Below are positions 33,432-41,242 of a stretch of DNA of 52,106 nt, piece by piece. Location: NCBI GenBank assembly GCA_001818695.1, contig MHJG01000021.1:1-52106 (forward strand). Reading direction: 5' to 3'. Origin of the DNA: Candidatus Harrisonbacteria bacterium RIFCSPHIGHO2_02_FULL_42_16. Lineage in GTDB: Bacteria > Patescibacteriota > Minisyncoccia > UBA6257 > 02-FULL-45-10c. The position numbers and the translations under genes were made by a program. The notes under the pieces were generated by a model that saw only the letters and a program-made list of their open reading frames with translations, was not told the DNA's origin and ran no database searches. Position 1 is the first letter of the stretch. Every line of letters begins with the position of its first letter.

Positions 33432-34235
33432 ATGAGATTAGAAAAAAAAGTTGCAATTATAACTGGCGGAAGCAGCGGGCTTGGAAGGGGTATGGTTTCT
33501 TGTATGGCAAAAGAAGGGGCGACGGTAGTTATTGCTGATCTTAATAAAAAACAAGCGGAAGAAGTGATTAGATCAGAAGTGGAATCTCGGGGGGCAAGGG
33601 GATTGGCGCTGGAAGTAAATGTTACCGAAGAGTCAAAAATAAATGAGTTGGTGAAAAGAGTGATTAGTGAATTCGGGAAAATAGATATTTTGGTGAATAA
33701 TGTTGGCATTTCTGGAAAACCGGGATTGCCGTTTACGCGGAATACTGAGGAGGATTGGGATTTAGTATGGGATGTTAATGTTAAGCCGATTTTTTATGCC
33801 GCCAAAGCGATTGCGCCGCATTTTCAGGAACGGAAAAGCGGGAGAATCATTAATTTGTCGTCAATTGCCGGCTATATGCCGGGACGAATGAAGCCGCCGT
33901 ATAGCGTATCCAAAATGGCGGTAGCGAATTTCACTCAAATTCTTGCGCATGAATTCGCACCCTATGGCGTTACAGTGAATGCGATTGCCCCTGGATTAAT
34001 CTGGACGCCGCTTTGGGAGCGACTAGCGGATCAGTTGCAGAAAACTTGGCCAGACCAGTATGCTAATATGAAGCCGCGGGAAATTTTTGAAAAACGGGTT
34101 TCAGAATTAGTTCCATTAAAGCGGGAGCAAACACCGGAAGATATTGGTTGGGCGGCGGTTTTTCTTGCTTCCGACGAGGCAAAAAATATTACCGGGCAGA
34201 TTTTGTTTGTAGATGGCGGAGCGATAATGCGTTAA
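33432..34235 (+). CDS. Short-chain dehydrogenase/reductase (FabG-like)
   Basis: 267 residues. TGGSSGLGRG (about 12-21) is the cofactor loop, followed by NNVGISG, SSIAGYMPG with the catalytic Ser, and YSVSKMA with the Tyr and Lys. The C-terminus ends LFVDGGAIMR, typical of FabG-type SDRs. It catalyses NAD(P)-dependent oxidoreduction of an alcohol or ketone. It is the last gene of the run starting at 25714 and is followed at once by a terminator. The resemblance to PtmA-like oxidoreductases of legionaminic loci is positional only. Confidence 0.88.
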   Translation: MRLEKKVAIITGGSSGLGRGMVSCMAKEGATVVIADLNKKQAEEVIRSEVESRGARGLALEVNVTEESKINELVKRVISEFGKIDILVNNVGISGKPGLPFTRNTEEDWDLVWDVNVKPIFYAAKAIAPHFQERKSGRIINLSSIAGYMPGRMKPPYSVSKMAVANFTQILAHEFAPYGVTVNAIAPGLIWTPLWERLADQLQKTWPDQYANMKPREIFEKRVSELVPLKREQTPEDIGWAAVFLASDEAKNITGQILFVDGGAIMR

Positions 34236-34266
34236 AAACCGATCTTGCAAGATTGGTTTTTCTTTT
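34236..34266 (+). terminator. Rho-independent terminator after the NeuC-SDR run
   Basis: AAACCGATC (34236-34244) and GATTGGTTT (34251-34259), with one G-T pair, loop TTGCAA, then TTCTTTT. It starts right after the SDR stop codon. Confidence 0.8.
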
Positions 34267-34335
34267 GAAAGTAACTAATCCCAGTAAAAATTAGTTATAT
34301 TTTTTAGTTTCAAATCTATCTTTGAAGGAGATATG

Positions 34336-35121
34336 ATGAACAAAAAAGAAAAAGAAATAGTAGCCTTAGTTACTAGAATGCGTGACCAATATGGGGTGAC
34401 CGGTTTGAAAGCGGAATTTGAATCCGAAGGCACTCGTTTTGAAGAATTATTGCGATTGAAAGATATCACCTCGCGTTCTGGCGTGCATCTTACTCTTAAA
34501 ATCGGCGGTCCGGAAGATGTTTGGGGGATTCAGCAGGCGCGCCGGATTGGCGTTTCCGGCATTGTTGCCCCGATGATTGAAAGCGCTTATGCGCTGAGTA
34601 AATTTATTGATGCCGTCAATAAACATGTGCCGGAAGACGAGCGAGAAGATGTTACTATTGCTTTTATGATTGAAACTGTTCAAGCCCATCAAGATTTTAA
34701 TTCTATGCTGAAATTGGGATTAGCTTATGGTCTTAAACATATTACTATTGGACGCGTTGATCTTGCCGGCTCTCTCGGTCTTTCCAGAAAAGAAATTGAT
34801 TCTCCGCGAATGGCGGAATTAGTAACTGTTATTTTCGGGGATGCGCGAAAGCATAGTTTTGGCACAACGCTTGGCGGAAGCATTGAAGCTGGTAGCCGTC
34901 CGCTGATTGAAAATTTGGTTGCCAATAATTTACTGGATCGTTTTGAAACCAGGAAAGTAGTATTTGATGCTAAGCGGGGATTGGAATCTTTTGATGAGGC
35001 AGTTAGGAGCGCGCATCAGCTGGAGCTTTTGTGGCTGGAAAATAAATCCCGTATGCATACTCATGCGGCTGAGGAAGATGCGTCTCGCATCACTATGCTT
35101 CGCAAGCGAGTACAGCAATGA
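34336..35121 (+). CDS. HpcH/HpaI-family aldolase
   Basis: 261 residues from the ATG at 34336. AAGGAG at 34325-34330 is five bases from this ATG but only two from the ATG at 34333, which favours the later start. The barrel shows LKAEFESEGTRFEELLRL, GVSGIVAPMIES, FMIETVQAH with the metal-binding Glu, and TIGRVDLAGSLGL with the Asp ligand, as in class II pyruvate aldolases. Such enzymes join pyruvate to an aldehyde to give a 2-keto-3-deoxy acid, or cleave it. The stop overlaps the next dehydrogenase by 4 bp. Here it probably builds or trims a sugar acid; direction and substrate are unknown. Confidence 0.78.
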   Translation: MNKKEKEIVALVTRMRDQYGVTGLKAEFESEGTRFEELLRLKDITSRSGVHLTLKIGGPEDVWGIQQARRIGVSGIVAPMIESAYALSKFIDAVNKHVPEDEREDVTIAFMIETVQAHQDFNSMLKLGLAYGLKHITIGRVDLAGSLGLSRKEIDSPRMAELVTVIFGDARKHSFGTTLGGSIEAGSRPLIENLVANNLLDRFETRKVVFDAKRGLESFDEAVRSAHQLELLWLENKSRMHTHAAEEDASRITMLRKRVQQ

Positions 35122-36104
35122 ATCTTAAAGAAAAACCAGTGATTTTGGTGGCAACGCGGGGTTTTTGGAATGAAAGAGAATTGGCAAACCAGGAAATTTT
35201 AAAAAATCAATTTGAGATGGTGCAATTTTCCGATATGAAAGTTTCAGCAGAAATTGCGCAAAGAACAGTTGCTCTGGTGGTTGGCGATGCGCTGGTTGAC
35301 AGGAAATTTATGGATCTGTTCCCGAATCTTAAAACTATTGCGCGGAATGGAACCGGATATGACAATCTGGATCTTGCCGCCGCTCGTTCTAAAGGAATAA
35401 CGATTACTCGGGTTTCGGGCCTTAACGCAAAACCAGTCAGCGAATTTGCATTAGGACTTATTTTGGCGCTTTCCCGTAATGTTCTTCCTATGCATGAGAA
35501 TATGCTGAAGGGAGTTTGGCAAAAGAGGTGCGGGAAATCTTTGTCTGAAATGACTGTTGGGATTATCGGGCTCGGTTCGGTCGGGCTTTTGCTGGCTGAA
35601 AAGTTGCATGCGCTGGGTGTCGGGAAGCTTATTGGCTGGAACCGATCTCGGCGACCTCCGGTTCTGAACGCAGAGGATAAATACGGATTAAAATTGGCAG
35701 AACTTCCTGCGGTGATGTCCGTTAGCGATGCTGTAGTGGCATCAGTTTTACTTACTCCGGAAACTGTCAATTTAATCGATAAAAATCTGCTTTTATTGAT
35801 GAAGCATGATTCATTTTTCGTGAATATTTCCCGTGGAGCAGTTGTTGACGAAGAAGCACTTTCGGAATTGGTAGTTGCGGGGAAAATTGGCGGAGTGGCG
35901 TTGGATGTTTTTTCCGCCGAGCCGCCGTTTGGCCAGCCCTTTATAAAAAAACTTATGGAATATGGGAAAAATGGCGGCAATGTTATTTTATCTCCCCATA
36001 GTGCCTTTTGGACTAAAAGCACGGAGCATGAAATTGTTTTGAAAGTTGCCCAGAATGTAGTGGATGTTTTGGAAGGAAAATTAGAAAATGCAGAAATTAT
36101 ATAG
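35118..36104 (+). CDS. D-2-hydroxyacid dehydrogenase (SerA-like), copy 1
   Basis: 328 residues. Substrate domain first, with the GTGYDNLDLAAARSKGI segment, then the NAD domain VGIIGLGSVGLLLAEKLHALG, NISRGAVVDEEAL with the catalytic Arg, and LSPHSAFWT with the His. ALDVFSAEPPF supplies the Glu. The family reduces 2-keto acids to D-2-hydroxyacids or the reverse. It is coupled by a 4-bp overlap to the aldolase upstream, which makes 2-keto acids, so it could act on that product. A terminator follows. A paralogue is at 41230. Confidence 0.86.
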   Translation: MNLKEKPVILVATRGFWNERELANQEILKNQFEMVQFSDMKVSAEIAQRTVALVVGDALVDRKFMDLFPNLKTIARNGTGYDNLDLAAARSKGITITRVSGLNAKPVSEFALGLILALSRNVLPMHENMLKGVWQKRCGKSLSEMTVGIIGLGSVGLLLAEKLHALGVGKLIGWNRSRRPPVLNAEDKYGLKLAELPAVMSVSDAVVASVLLTPETVNLIDKNLLLLMKHDSFFVNISRGAVVDEEALSELVVAGKIGGVALDVFSAEPPFGQPFIKKLMEYGKNGGNVILSPHSAFWTKSTEHEIVLKVAQNVVDVLEGKLENAEII

Positions 36105-36105
36105 A

Positions 36106-36131
36106 ATACCCGTTAAACTCGGGTATTTTTT
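36106..36131 (+). terminator. Rho-independent terminator after the aldolase-dehydrogenase pair
   Basis: ATACCCG (36106-36112) and CGGGTAT (36120-36126), loop of seven bases, then TTTTT. Confidence 0.85.
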
Positions 36132-36158
36132 ATTACTATTTTTGGTTTTTTAGGGTTA

Positions 36159-36164
36159 TATAAA
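36159..36164 (+). promoter_or_regulatory. -10 box touching the cyclase-family start codon
   Basis: GTTATATAAAT with TATAAA at 36159-36164, four bases before the ATG at 36169. No Shine-Dalgarno site. Same layout as at 40059 and 25705. Confidence 0.5.
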
Positions 36165-36168
36165 TATT

Positions 36169-37089
36169 ATGAGCAGTACAAAAGATAATCTTAGTGAAAA
36201 AGAAGTTCTTAGTTATTTGGATTCTTTGAGTAATTGGGGGCGTTGGGGGAAAGAAGATGAACTGGGAACTGTTAATTTTATAAATCCGGAAAAAGTTAAA
36301 AAATCTTTATCTCTAGTGAAGGATGGAGTTTCTGTTTCTTGCAGCCGCCAAATTTCCAGTTCAATAAGGCCGGATATGAAAACTCAAGCCATTCGCTATA
36401 TGGTTGACAGCGGCGAAGGGGGGCGGAAAGCTTTGGAATTTATTGGAATGGTTTTTCATGGAAACAGCATTACGCATATTGATAGTCCGGCGCATTATTT
36501 TTGGAAAGGAAAGATGTATAATAATCGGCCGGCGGATTTGGTTAGTTCGCGGGAAGGCGCGCAAGCCAATGATGTGGAAGTTTTGAGAAACGGTATTGCT
36601 ACCAGAGGCGTGTTATTAGATGTTGCTGCAGCAAAAAATAAAAAATGGCTTGATGCCGGAGAAGAGATTGCAGTTTCGGATTTGGAAGCGGCGGAAAAAT
36701 TAGCCGGAATCAAAGTTCAATCCGGAGACGTGCTTTTAGTGCGAACTGGAAATTATCAGCGGCTTTTAGAAACAAAAGAAGTATTGGAAATTTCAAAAGA
36801 ACCAGGATTAAGCGTCGCTGTCACGCCATGGCTTCATAAACGAGAAATTTCTGTTGTTGGTTCTGACACAGCTAACAGCAATAACAGCAACCAATATCAA
36901 AATATCAGCAACCCATTTCATGTTATTTCATTGGTGAGCATGGGGCTTTGGATTTTAGATAATGCCAATCTTGAAGAATTAGCTAAAGTTTGCGAAGAAA
37001 AAAAACAATGGGAATTTTTGATTACCATCAATCCTTTGCGGCTTAAAAATGTAACTGGCTCGCCAGGTAACCCAGTGGCTATATTTTAA
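36169..37089 (+). CDS. Cyclase/kynurenine-formamidase-family metal hydrolase
   Basis: 306 residues. HGNSITHIDSPAH (about 98-110) matches the HxxTHxDxPxH metal-binding motif of the cyclase family (PF04199), which includes bacterial kynurenine formamidase. GDVLLVRTGNYQ and VVGSDTANSN are typical later strands, and the HVISLVSMGLWILDNANLEELA segment carries the last conserved region. The enzymes hydrolyse amide or lactone-like bonds. No tryptophan-degrading gene is nearby, so a sugar-acid lactone or N-formyl/N-acyl sugar is a more natural guess here. It has a leaderless-type start and lies 12 bp before the second CMP-sugar synthetase. Confidence 0.78.
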   Translation: MSSTKDNLSEKEVLSYLDSLSNWGRWGKEDELGTVNFINPEKVKKSLSLVKDGVSVSCSRQISSSIRPDMKTQAIRYMVDSGEGGRKALEFIGMVFHGNSITHIDSPAHYFWKGKMYNNRPADLVSSREGAQANDVEVLRNGIATRGVLLDVAAAKNKKWLDAGEEIAVSDLEAAEKLAGIKVQSGDVLLVRTGNYQRLLETKEVLEISKEPGLSVAVTPWLHKREISVVGSDTANSNNSNQYQNISNPFHVISLVSMGLWILDNANLEELAKVCEEKKQWEFLITINPLRLKNVTGSPGNPVAIF

Positions 37090-37101
37090 GTTGTATTATT
37101 A

Positions 37102-37818
37102 ATGCATGTTTTAGCTTTAATCGGCGCTCGTTCCGGATCAAAAGGAGTGCCGAATAAAAATATAAAATTGCTTGGCGGAAAGCCGTTGCTGGCTTGGGTG
37201 ATTGAAGCCGCGAAAAAATCAAAACACGTTAATCGGGTGGTTGTTTCCACTGATTCGGAAGAATACGCGAAAGTTGCGCGGGAATGGGGCGCGGAAACTC
37301 CATTTTTGCGTCCGGCGGAATTATCTGGAGATAAGTCCACAGATTTTGATTATGTGAATCACGCGGTAAATTGGCTTAGGGAAAATGAAAATTATCAGCC
37401 GGATTTAGTGGTGCGCGGTATGCCGACTGTGCCTTTTCAGCAAGCTAGTGATTTTGACGGCGCCGTGGAAGCGCTTTTAAATGACCCGGAGGCGGATTCT
37501 TCTATTGTAATGGCGCCGGCAAGCCAGCATCCAGGGAAAGCGTTAAAATTAATTCCAGATGGCAATGGCGGGGAATTAGTAGTTGGCTATATTAGTGGCG
37601 ACCCGAAAGATGCGGCGCCACTTCTTAGGCAGGGATACGCAAAAGCTTATTTTCGCGCTAATTTAGTCGCTTTCCGGCCTCACATACTTTCCAAATTCAA
37701 TTCCATTACCGGAGAACGGATTCGGCCTTATATTGTCCCTCAAGATCGGTCCGTGGATATTGATTCGCCAATTGATTTTGTAATTGCGGAAAAACTTATG
37801 GAAGAATTAAAATTCTAA
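37102..37818 (+). CDS. CMP-sugar-acid (acylneuraminate-type) cytidylyltransferase, copy 2
   Basis: 238 residues. LIGARSGSKGVPNKNI is the CTP-binding loop, followed by RVVVSTDSEEYAKVAREWGAETPFLRPAEL and a VDIDSPIDFVIAEKL end. These are marks of NeuA/KdsB-like enzymes of the acylneuraminate group. It is only distantly like copy 1 at 18105 and sits among aldolase, dehydrogenase and dehydratase genes, so a different ulosonic acid substrate is possible. Four bases separate it from the cupin downstream. Confidence 0.86.
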   Translation: MHVLALIGARSGSKGVPNKNIKLLGGKPLLAWVIEAAKKSKHVNRVVVSTDSEEYAKVAREWGAETPFLRPAELSGDKSTDFDYVNHAVNWLRENENYQPDLVVRGMPTVPFQQASDFDGAVEALLNDPEADSSIVMAPASQHPGKALKLIPDGNGGELVVGYISGDPKDAAPLLRQGYAKAYFRANLVAFRPHILSKFNSITGERIRPYIVPQDRSVDIDSPIDFVIAEKLMEELKF

Positions 37819-37822
37819 TTTG

Positions 37823-38248
37823 ATGAGTAACTGGGTTTTGGTAAAAAAAGAAATTATAGAAGAAACTTTGAGAGCCGAGTCTAAACAGGGTAAGGGTTTG
37901 GTTGAACCATTAAAATCTTTGGCAGCAGAAAAAAATCTGCCATTTAAAATTTTAGAAGATAAAGAAGTGGTCAACGAAGCAGAGGTGCATCGGCATGAGG
38001 GTGATCTTTGGCAGTGTTTAGAGGGTGAAGTAACTTTTATTTGCGGCGGAGAATTAGTGGAGCCAAAAGCAAAGCAAAATCCAGACGGCACCTTGGATGA
38101 GCGGGAATGGAAAGGAAAAGCAATCCAGGATGGCACAGAAATGGTTTTGCGGCCGGGTGATTGGCTGTGGATACCGCCAGGAGTAGCGCATCAGCATAAT
38201 TGTAAAGGAATTGCCAGAATGTTTATTATTAAAATTCCAAAAGTTTAA
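37823..38248 (+). CDS. Cupin-domain protein, copy 2 of 3
   Basis: 141 residues from the ATG at 37823; the TTG just before is less likely. It shares VEPLKSLAAEKNLPFKILEDKEV with the other two copies. Cupin motif 1 is EVHRHEGDLWQCLEGEV with both histidines, and motif 2 is GDWLWIPPGVAHQHN. A metal site is therefore likely. It is paired with the CMP-sugar synthetase, as copy 1 is with the NeuA/oxidoreductase pair, so the cupin probably serves the same pathway step in both branches. The reaction is unknown. Confidence 0.76.
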   Translation: MSNWVLVKKEIIEETLRAESKQGKGLVEPLKSLAAEKNLPFKILEDKEVVNEAEVHRHEGDLWQCLEGEVTFICGGELVEPKAKQNPDGTLDEREWKGKAIQDGTEMVLRPGDWLWIPPGVAHQHNCKGIARMFIIKIPKV

Positions 38249-38251
38249 AAC

Positions 38252-38280
38252 TTGATTTTTTAGCGGTATTTTTATACAGT
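38252..38280 (+). promoter_or_regulatory. Promoter of the third cupin gene
   Basis: TTGATT (38252-38257), 17 bases, TACAGT (38275-38280). TAGGAGG at 38304-38310 lies eight bases before the ATG at 38319. Confidence 0.6.
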
Positions 38281-38318
38281 ATATTTAATCTTTGAAATAA
38301 GAATAGGAGGACTAAGAA

Positions 38319-38762
38319 ATGCTAGAATTAATAGTTGGAACAGTGGTAGTTAGAAGCGAAGAAGTGAAAAAGTCACTTGAAAGCATTCCTGTTCAAGGGA
38401 AAAAGCTTCTCGAACCTTTAAAGTCTATTGCGACCCAACACGATTTGCCCTTTAACATTTTGGAAGACAAGGATGTTAGCGATAATCTTGCCGAGGTGCA
38501 TGCAGTTGATGGAGATCTGTGGCTTTGTTTAGAGGGAGAGGCGGTTTTTACTCTCGGCGGAGAGTTGGTGGATCCCTACGAGGTAAAAAGGCGTGACGGA
38601 GTTTCTGATTCAAGGGAATTGAAAGCAAAGAAAATTCAGGGCGGCACTAATACGGTGCTTAAGTCAGGAGATTATCTTTGGATTCCTCCTGGCGTGCCTC
38701 ATGTGCATAACGTACCAACTGGCGTTGCTCGTTTGGTGATTATTAAGATTCCTAAAGTGTAA
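38319..38762 (+). CDS. Cupin-domain protein, copy 3 of 3 (altered metal motif)
   Basis: 147 residues. The shared N-terminus is VRSEEVKKSLES, then LLEPLKSIATQHDLPFNILEDKDV. Cupin motif 1 reads EVHAVDGDLWLCLEGEA, so the second metal histidine of the HxH pair is valine. Motif 2, GDYLWIPPGVPHVHN, is intact. It may bind metal differently or be a non-catalytic partner of copies 1 and 2. It is a single-gene unit with its own promoter, an AGGAGG site and a terminator, unlike the other copies, which lie in operons. Confidence 0.76.
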   Translation: MLELIVGTVVVRSEEVKKSLESIPVQGKKLLEPLKSIATQHDLPFNILEDKDVSDNLAEVHAVDGDLWLCLEGEAVFTLGGELVDPYEVKRRDGVSDSRELKAKKIQGGTNTVLKSGDYLWIPPGVPHVHNVPTGVARLVIIKIPKV

Positions 38763-38777
38763 TAACATAAGGAAACT

Positions 38778-38801
38778 CCACGGACTAAAGTCCGTGGTTT
38801 T
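38778..38801 (+). terminator. Rho-independent terminator after the third cupin
   Basis: CCACGGAC (38778-38785) and GTCCGTGG (38790-38797), loop TAAA, followed by TTTTA. Confidence 0.85.
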
Positions 38802-38823
38802 AGTAAGATATTTCGGTATATAA

Positions 38824-38855
38824 AAAATCGCGGTTTGTGAACCGCGATTTTAATT
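38824..38855. terminator. Bidirectional terminator between cupin 3 and the convergent EamA gene
   Basis: AAAATCGCGGTT (38824-38835) and AACCGCGATTTT (38840-38851), loop TGTG. A-rich left and T-rich right flanks allow use on both strands. Confidence 0.85.
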
Positions 38856-38868
38856 TTATTGAACATCA

Positions 38869-39966
38869 CTAAAATCCCAGATATTCAATTTTTGTAGAAA
38901 GGCGAGCTGGCAGTCCGTCCATAGAAATCAGGATTACTCCTAAAATGATCAGTATGGCTGCCCAAAATCTTTTTTTAAATTCTTCTTCTTTCAATAATTG
39001 TCCGCCGAGAATTACGCTGGCAAGTATACTGATTCTTTTTAGCGTTCCAACATATGATACAAATGCTTTGTTAAAAACCGGTTGCATAAGGATCATTCTT
39101 GCCACAAAAATGGTTCCTATCAGGCCGGTATAAATCATTACTTGGCCGCCATAAAGGCAATTTCGGAAATTTTGTTTTTGCTCTTCATTAGCATCCGGAT
39201 GCCAGTGATAAATTATTAAGTAGGTTAAGGAAAGTATCGCTGTCATGGTCATTTGGCCGAGCACCATGCCTTGGAGATTAATCCCCCGCCTGACAAAAAG
39301 GCCATCAAAGAGAAGCCCGATAGTTCCCATGGCCGCTGATCCTAGCGCCAAAGAAACAACAATGGATTTATTCATTTCCGCCCGCTGTTCTGGCGTTTGA
39401 TCGTTTAAGCCGACTTTGGTTAAATTCCATAAAAGTCGCAATCTTTTAATTGGACCCAAATAATCGTACCAATATTCTGGCGCTTTTTCCCAGGTCAGTA
39501 CATAAGAACCCAAGATCATTAAACCGATTCCAGCGCACCCTACTTTACTGGGATATTCTCCAAGAAGAAGCGCTAATCCGCTAATAAGACCAGGAGTCAT
39601 TGCTTGGAGAGGTTGAGTTAGAGACACCTCGCCCTTATCCAGAGAAAGAGCCTTGATATTGAGAAATTGGATAATAGAATTAGCAGCGGTGCCGCAGAGG
39701 ACTGCAAGCCAGTATTTTGGGAGTATCGGCGGCAAGGTAAGGCCCCACGCTAGAATATATACTAATCCAAATAGTAGGGTTGCGGACACAAAACTTAAGA
39801 TAGCTACTTGGAGCGATGAAACCATTCCGCCCTTGATTTCAATGCCGAATGAACCAACGTGAATATTTCCTCCTTTTAGAATAAGTCGTTTGACTACTGC
39901 TTCAACCGCAATTAAGATTGCTCCTAAAGACATTGGCAGAATTACTGTCAGCCAGACGAGATTCAT
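38869..39966 (-). CDS. EamA/DMT-type membrane transporter (long form)
   Basis: 365 residues with about ten hydrophobic helices and a charged cytoplasmic loop near residues 170-200 (WEKAPEYWYDYLGPIKRLRLL). GEVSLTQPLQAMTPGLISGLALLLGEYPSK is a typical EamA helix pair, and the C-terminus has KRISILASVILGGQLLKEEEFKKRFWAAILIILGVILI. It has its own TTGACA/TATACT promoter and an AGGAG site eight bases before the ATG, and it diverges from the dehydratase run at 40067. It is likely to export or flip a sugar-related compound; the substrate is unknown. Confidence 0.76.
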   Translation of the reverse strand: MNLVWLTVILPMSLGAILIAVEAVVKRLILKGGNIHVGSFGIEIKGGMVSSLQVAILSFVSATLLFGLVYILAWGLTLPPILPKYWLAVLCGTAANSIIQFLNIKALSLDKGEVSLTQPLQAMTPGLISGLALLLGEYPSKVGCAGIGLMILGSYVLTWEKAPEYWYDYLGPIKRLRLLWNLTKVGLNDQTPEQRAEMNKSIVVSLALGSAAMGTIGLLFDGLFVRRGINLQGMVLGQMTMTAILSLTYLIIYHWHPDANEEQKQNFRNCLYGGQVMIYTGLIGTIFVARMILMQPVFNKAFVSYVGTLKRISILASVILGGQLLKEEEFKKRFWAAILIILGVILISMDGLPARLSTKIEYLGF

Positions 39967-40004
39967 ATCTTTTTCTCCTATTAAGATTTTAGAAAACTAT
40001 AAAA

Positions 40005-40033
40005 AGTATATCAAAGTAATGAAATTTTGTCAA
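40005..40033 (-). promoter_or_regulatory. Strong promoter of the EamA gene at 38869-39966
   Basis: On the minus strand, TTGACA (40028-40033), 17 bases, TATACT (40005-40010). AGGAG (complement of 39975-39979) lies eight bases from the start codon. Confidence 0.8.
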
Positions 40034-40058
40034 AACAAATTGTGAGATATTTAAGTTA

Positions 40059-40064
40059 TATAAA
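40059..40064 (+). promoter_or_regulatory. -10 box touching the dehydratase start codon
   Basis: GTTATATAAATT with TATAAA at 40059-40064, two bases before the ATG at 40067. The divergent region is shared with the minus-strand EamA promoter. Confidence 0.5.
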
Positions 40065-40066
40065 TT

Positions 40067-41242
40067 ATGAAAATAACTAAAGTAGAAGCTCTGCATTGCG
40101 ATGCCGGCTGGCGGCCATGGACTTTTGTAAAAATTTCCACTGATGAAGGTTTAGTTGGCTGGAGCGAATGCTCTGATTCTCATGGTTCGCCGCGCGGCCT
40201 TGAGGGAGTAATAAAAGATTTAAGTGCCTTACTAGTTGGGCAAGACCCGCGTTTAGTGGAAAAATTATATTGGCTGATGTATTCGCGGACTCGGCAGAGT
40301 CCGGGAAGCATTATCCAAAAAGCGATCGGCGGCATTGAAAACGCGCTTTTGGATATTAAGGCCAAAGCACTGGGCGTGCCGGTTTACGAACTTTTTGGCG
40401 GTCCGGTGCGCGATAAAATTCCTTTGTATTGGTCTCATTTTGCTACTTCCCGAGTTAGGGATGCGGCTGCCATCGGCAAGCCGCAAATGCAGTCGCTCAG
40501 CGAGTTAAAAGAGTTGATTAAAGAAGTAAGATCTTCTGGTTTTAAGGTTATCAAGCCAAAAGTAGCTTTTTTTGGCGACAAGCCGGAAATCTATATGGCG
40601 GGTTTTGCCAAAAGCGACGGCTGGCCGGAATTAAATATTGATAATTCTAAAATGAAAGCCATTGATGAGTGGGCTGGCGCTCTTCGCGATGCGGCTGGCG
40701 ATGACATTGAAATTATCCTTGATCTTAATTTTAATTTTAAAACCGAGGGATATATTAAAATCGGCCGGATGTTGGAAAAATATAATCTGATGTGGTTGGA
40801 GCTGGATTCTTATGATCCGGAGGCGCTTCGGCTGATTCGGGACTCAGTAAAAATTCCAATTGCTTCTGGCGAGGATCTTTACGGCGCCAGGCAGTATCGC
40901 CCTTATCTGGAACGGCACGCCATGGATATTGTTATTTCTAATCCAACTTGGAATGGATTTCTCCGGACTAAAGAAATTGCGGCTATGGCAGAACTTCAGG
41001 AAATGAATTTCGCGCCGCATAACCATAATGGGCATTTGGCGACTTTTATCAGCGCCCAGCTTTGCGCGGTGATTCCTAATCTTCGCATTATGGAATTGGA
41101 TGTGGAAGATGTGCCTTGGCGGGATGAAGTGGTTACTAATGTTCCAAAGATTGTTAATGGCCAGATGGAACTCCCGAAAGGGCCAGGCTGGGGAACCGAA
41201 GTAAATGAAAAAGCTTTGAAACAGCATCCATGGCCAAAATAA
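40067..41242 (+). CDS. Mandelate racemase/muconate lactonizing-type enzyme (sugar-acid dehydratase-like)
   Basis: 391 residues of the enolase superfamily. The N-terminal capping domain ends near residue 120. The barrel has FKVIKPKVAF with a K-x-K-like pair, ILDLNFNFK with the first metal Asp, a second acidic residue in MWLELDSYDPEAL and a third in ASGEDLYGARQY. The catalytic-type His region is NFAPHNHNGHLATFIS. These fit the mandelate racemase subgroup, most of whose known members dehydrate sugar acids to 2-keto-3-deoxy acids. That product class matches the aldolase and hydroxyacid dehydrogenases nearby. It overlaps the downstream dehydrogenase by 13 bp. The exact sugar acid is unknown. Confidence 0.83.
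   Translation: MKITKVEALHCDAGWRPWTFVKISTDEGLVGWSECSDSHGSPRGLEGVIKDLSALLVGQDPRLVEKLYWLMYSRTRQSPGSIIQKAIGGIENALLDIKAKALGVPVYELFGGPVRDKIPLYWSHFATSRVRDAAAIGKPQMQSLSELKELIKEVRSSGFKVIKPKVAFFGDKPEIYMAGFAKSDGWPELNIDNSKMKAIDEWAGALRDAAGDDIEIILDLNFNFKTEGYIKIGRMLEKYNLMWLELDSYDPEALRLIRDSVKIPIASGEDLYGARQYRPYLERHAMDIVISNPTWNGFLRTKEIAAMAELQEMNFAPHNHNGHLATFISAQLCAVIPNLRIMELDVEDVPWRDEVVTNVPKIVNGQMELPKGPGWGTEVNEKALKQHPWPK

Noticed and set aside
36169-37089. Kynurenine formamidase in tryptophan breakdown
   Set aside because: The family motif is there, but no tryptophan or kynurenine gene lies nearby and the neighbours make sugar acids.
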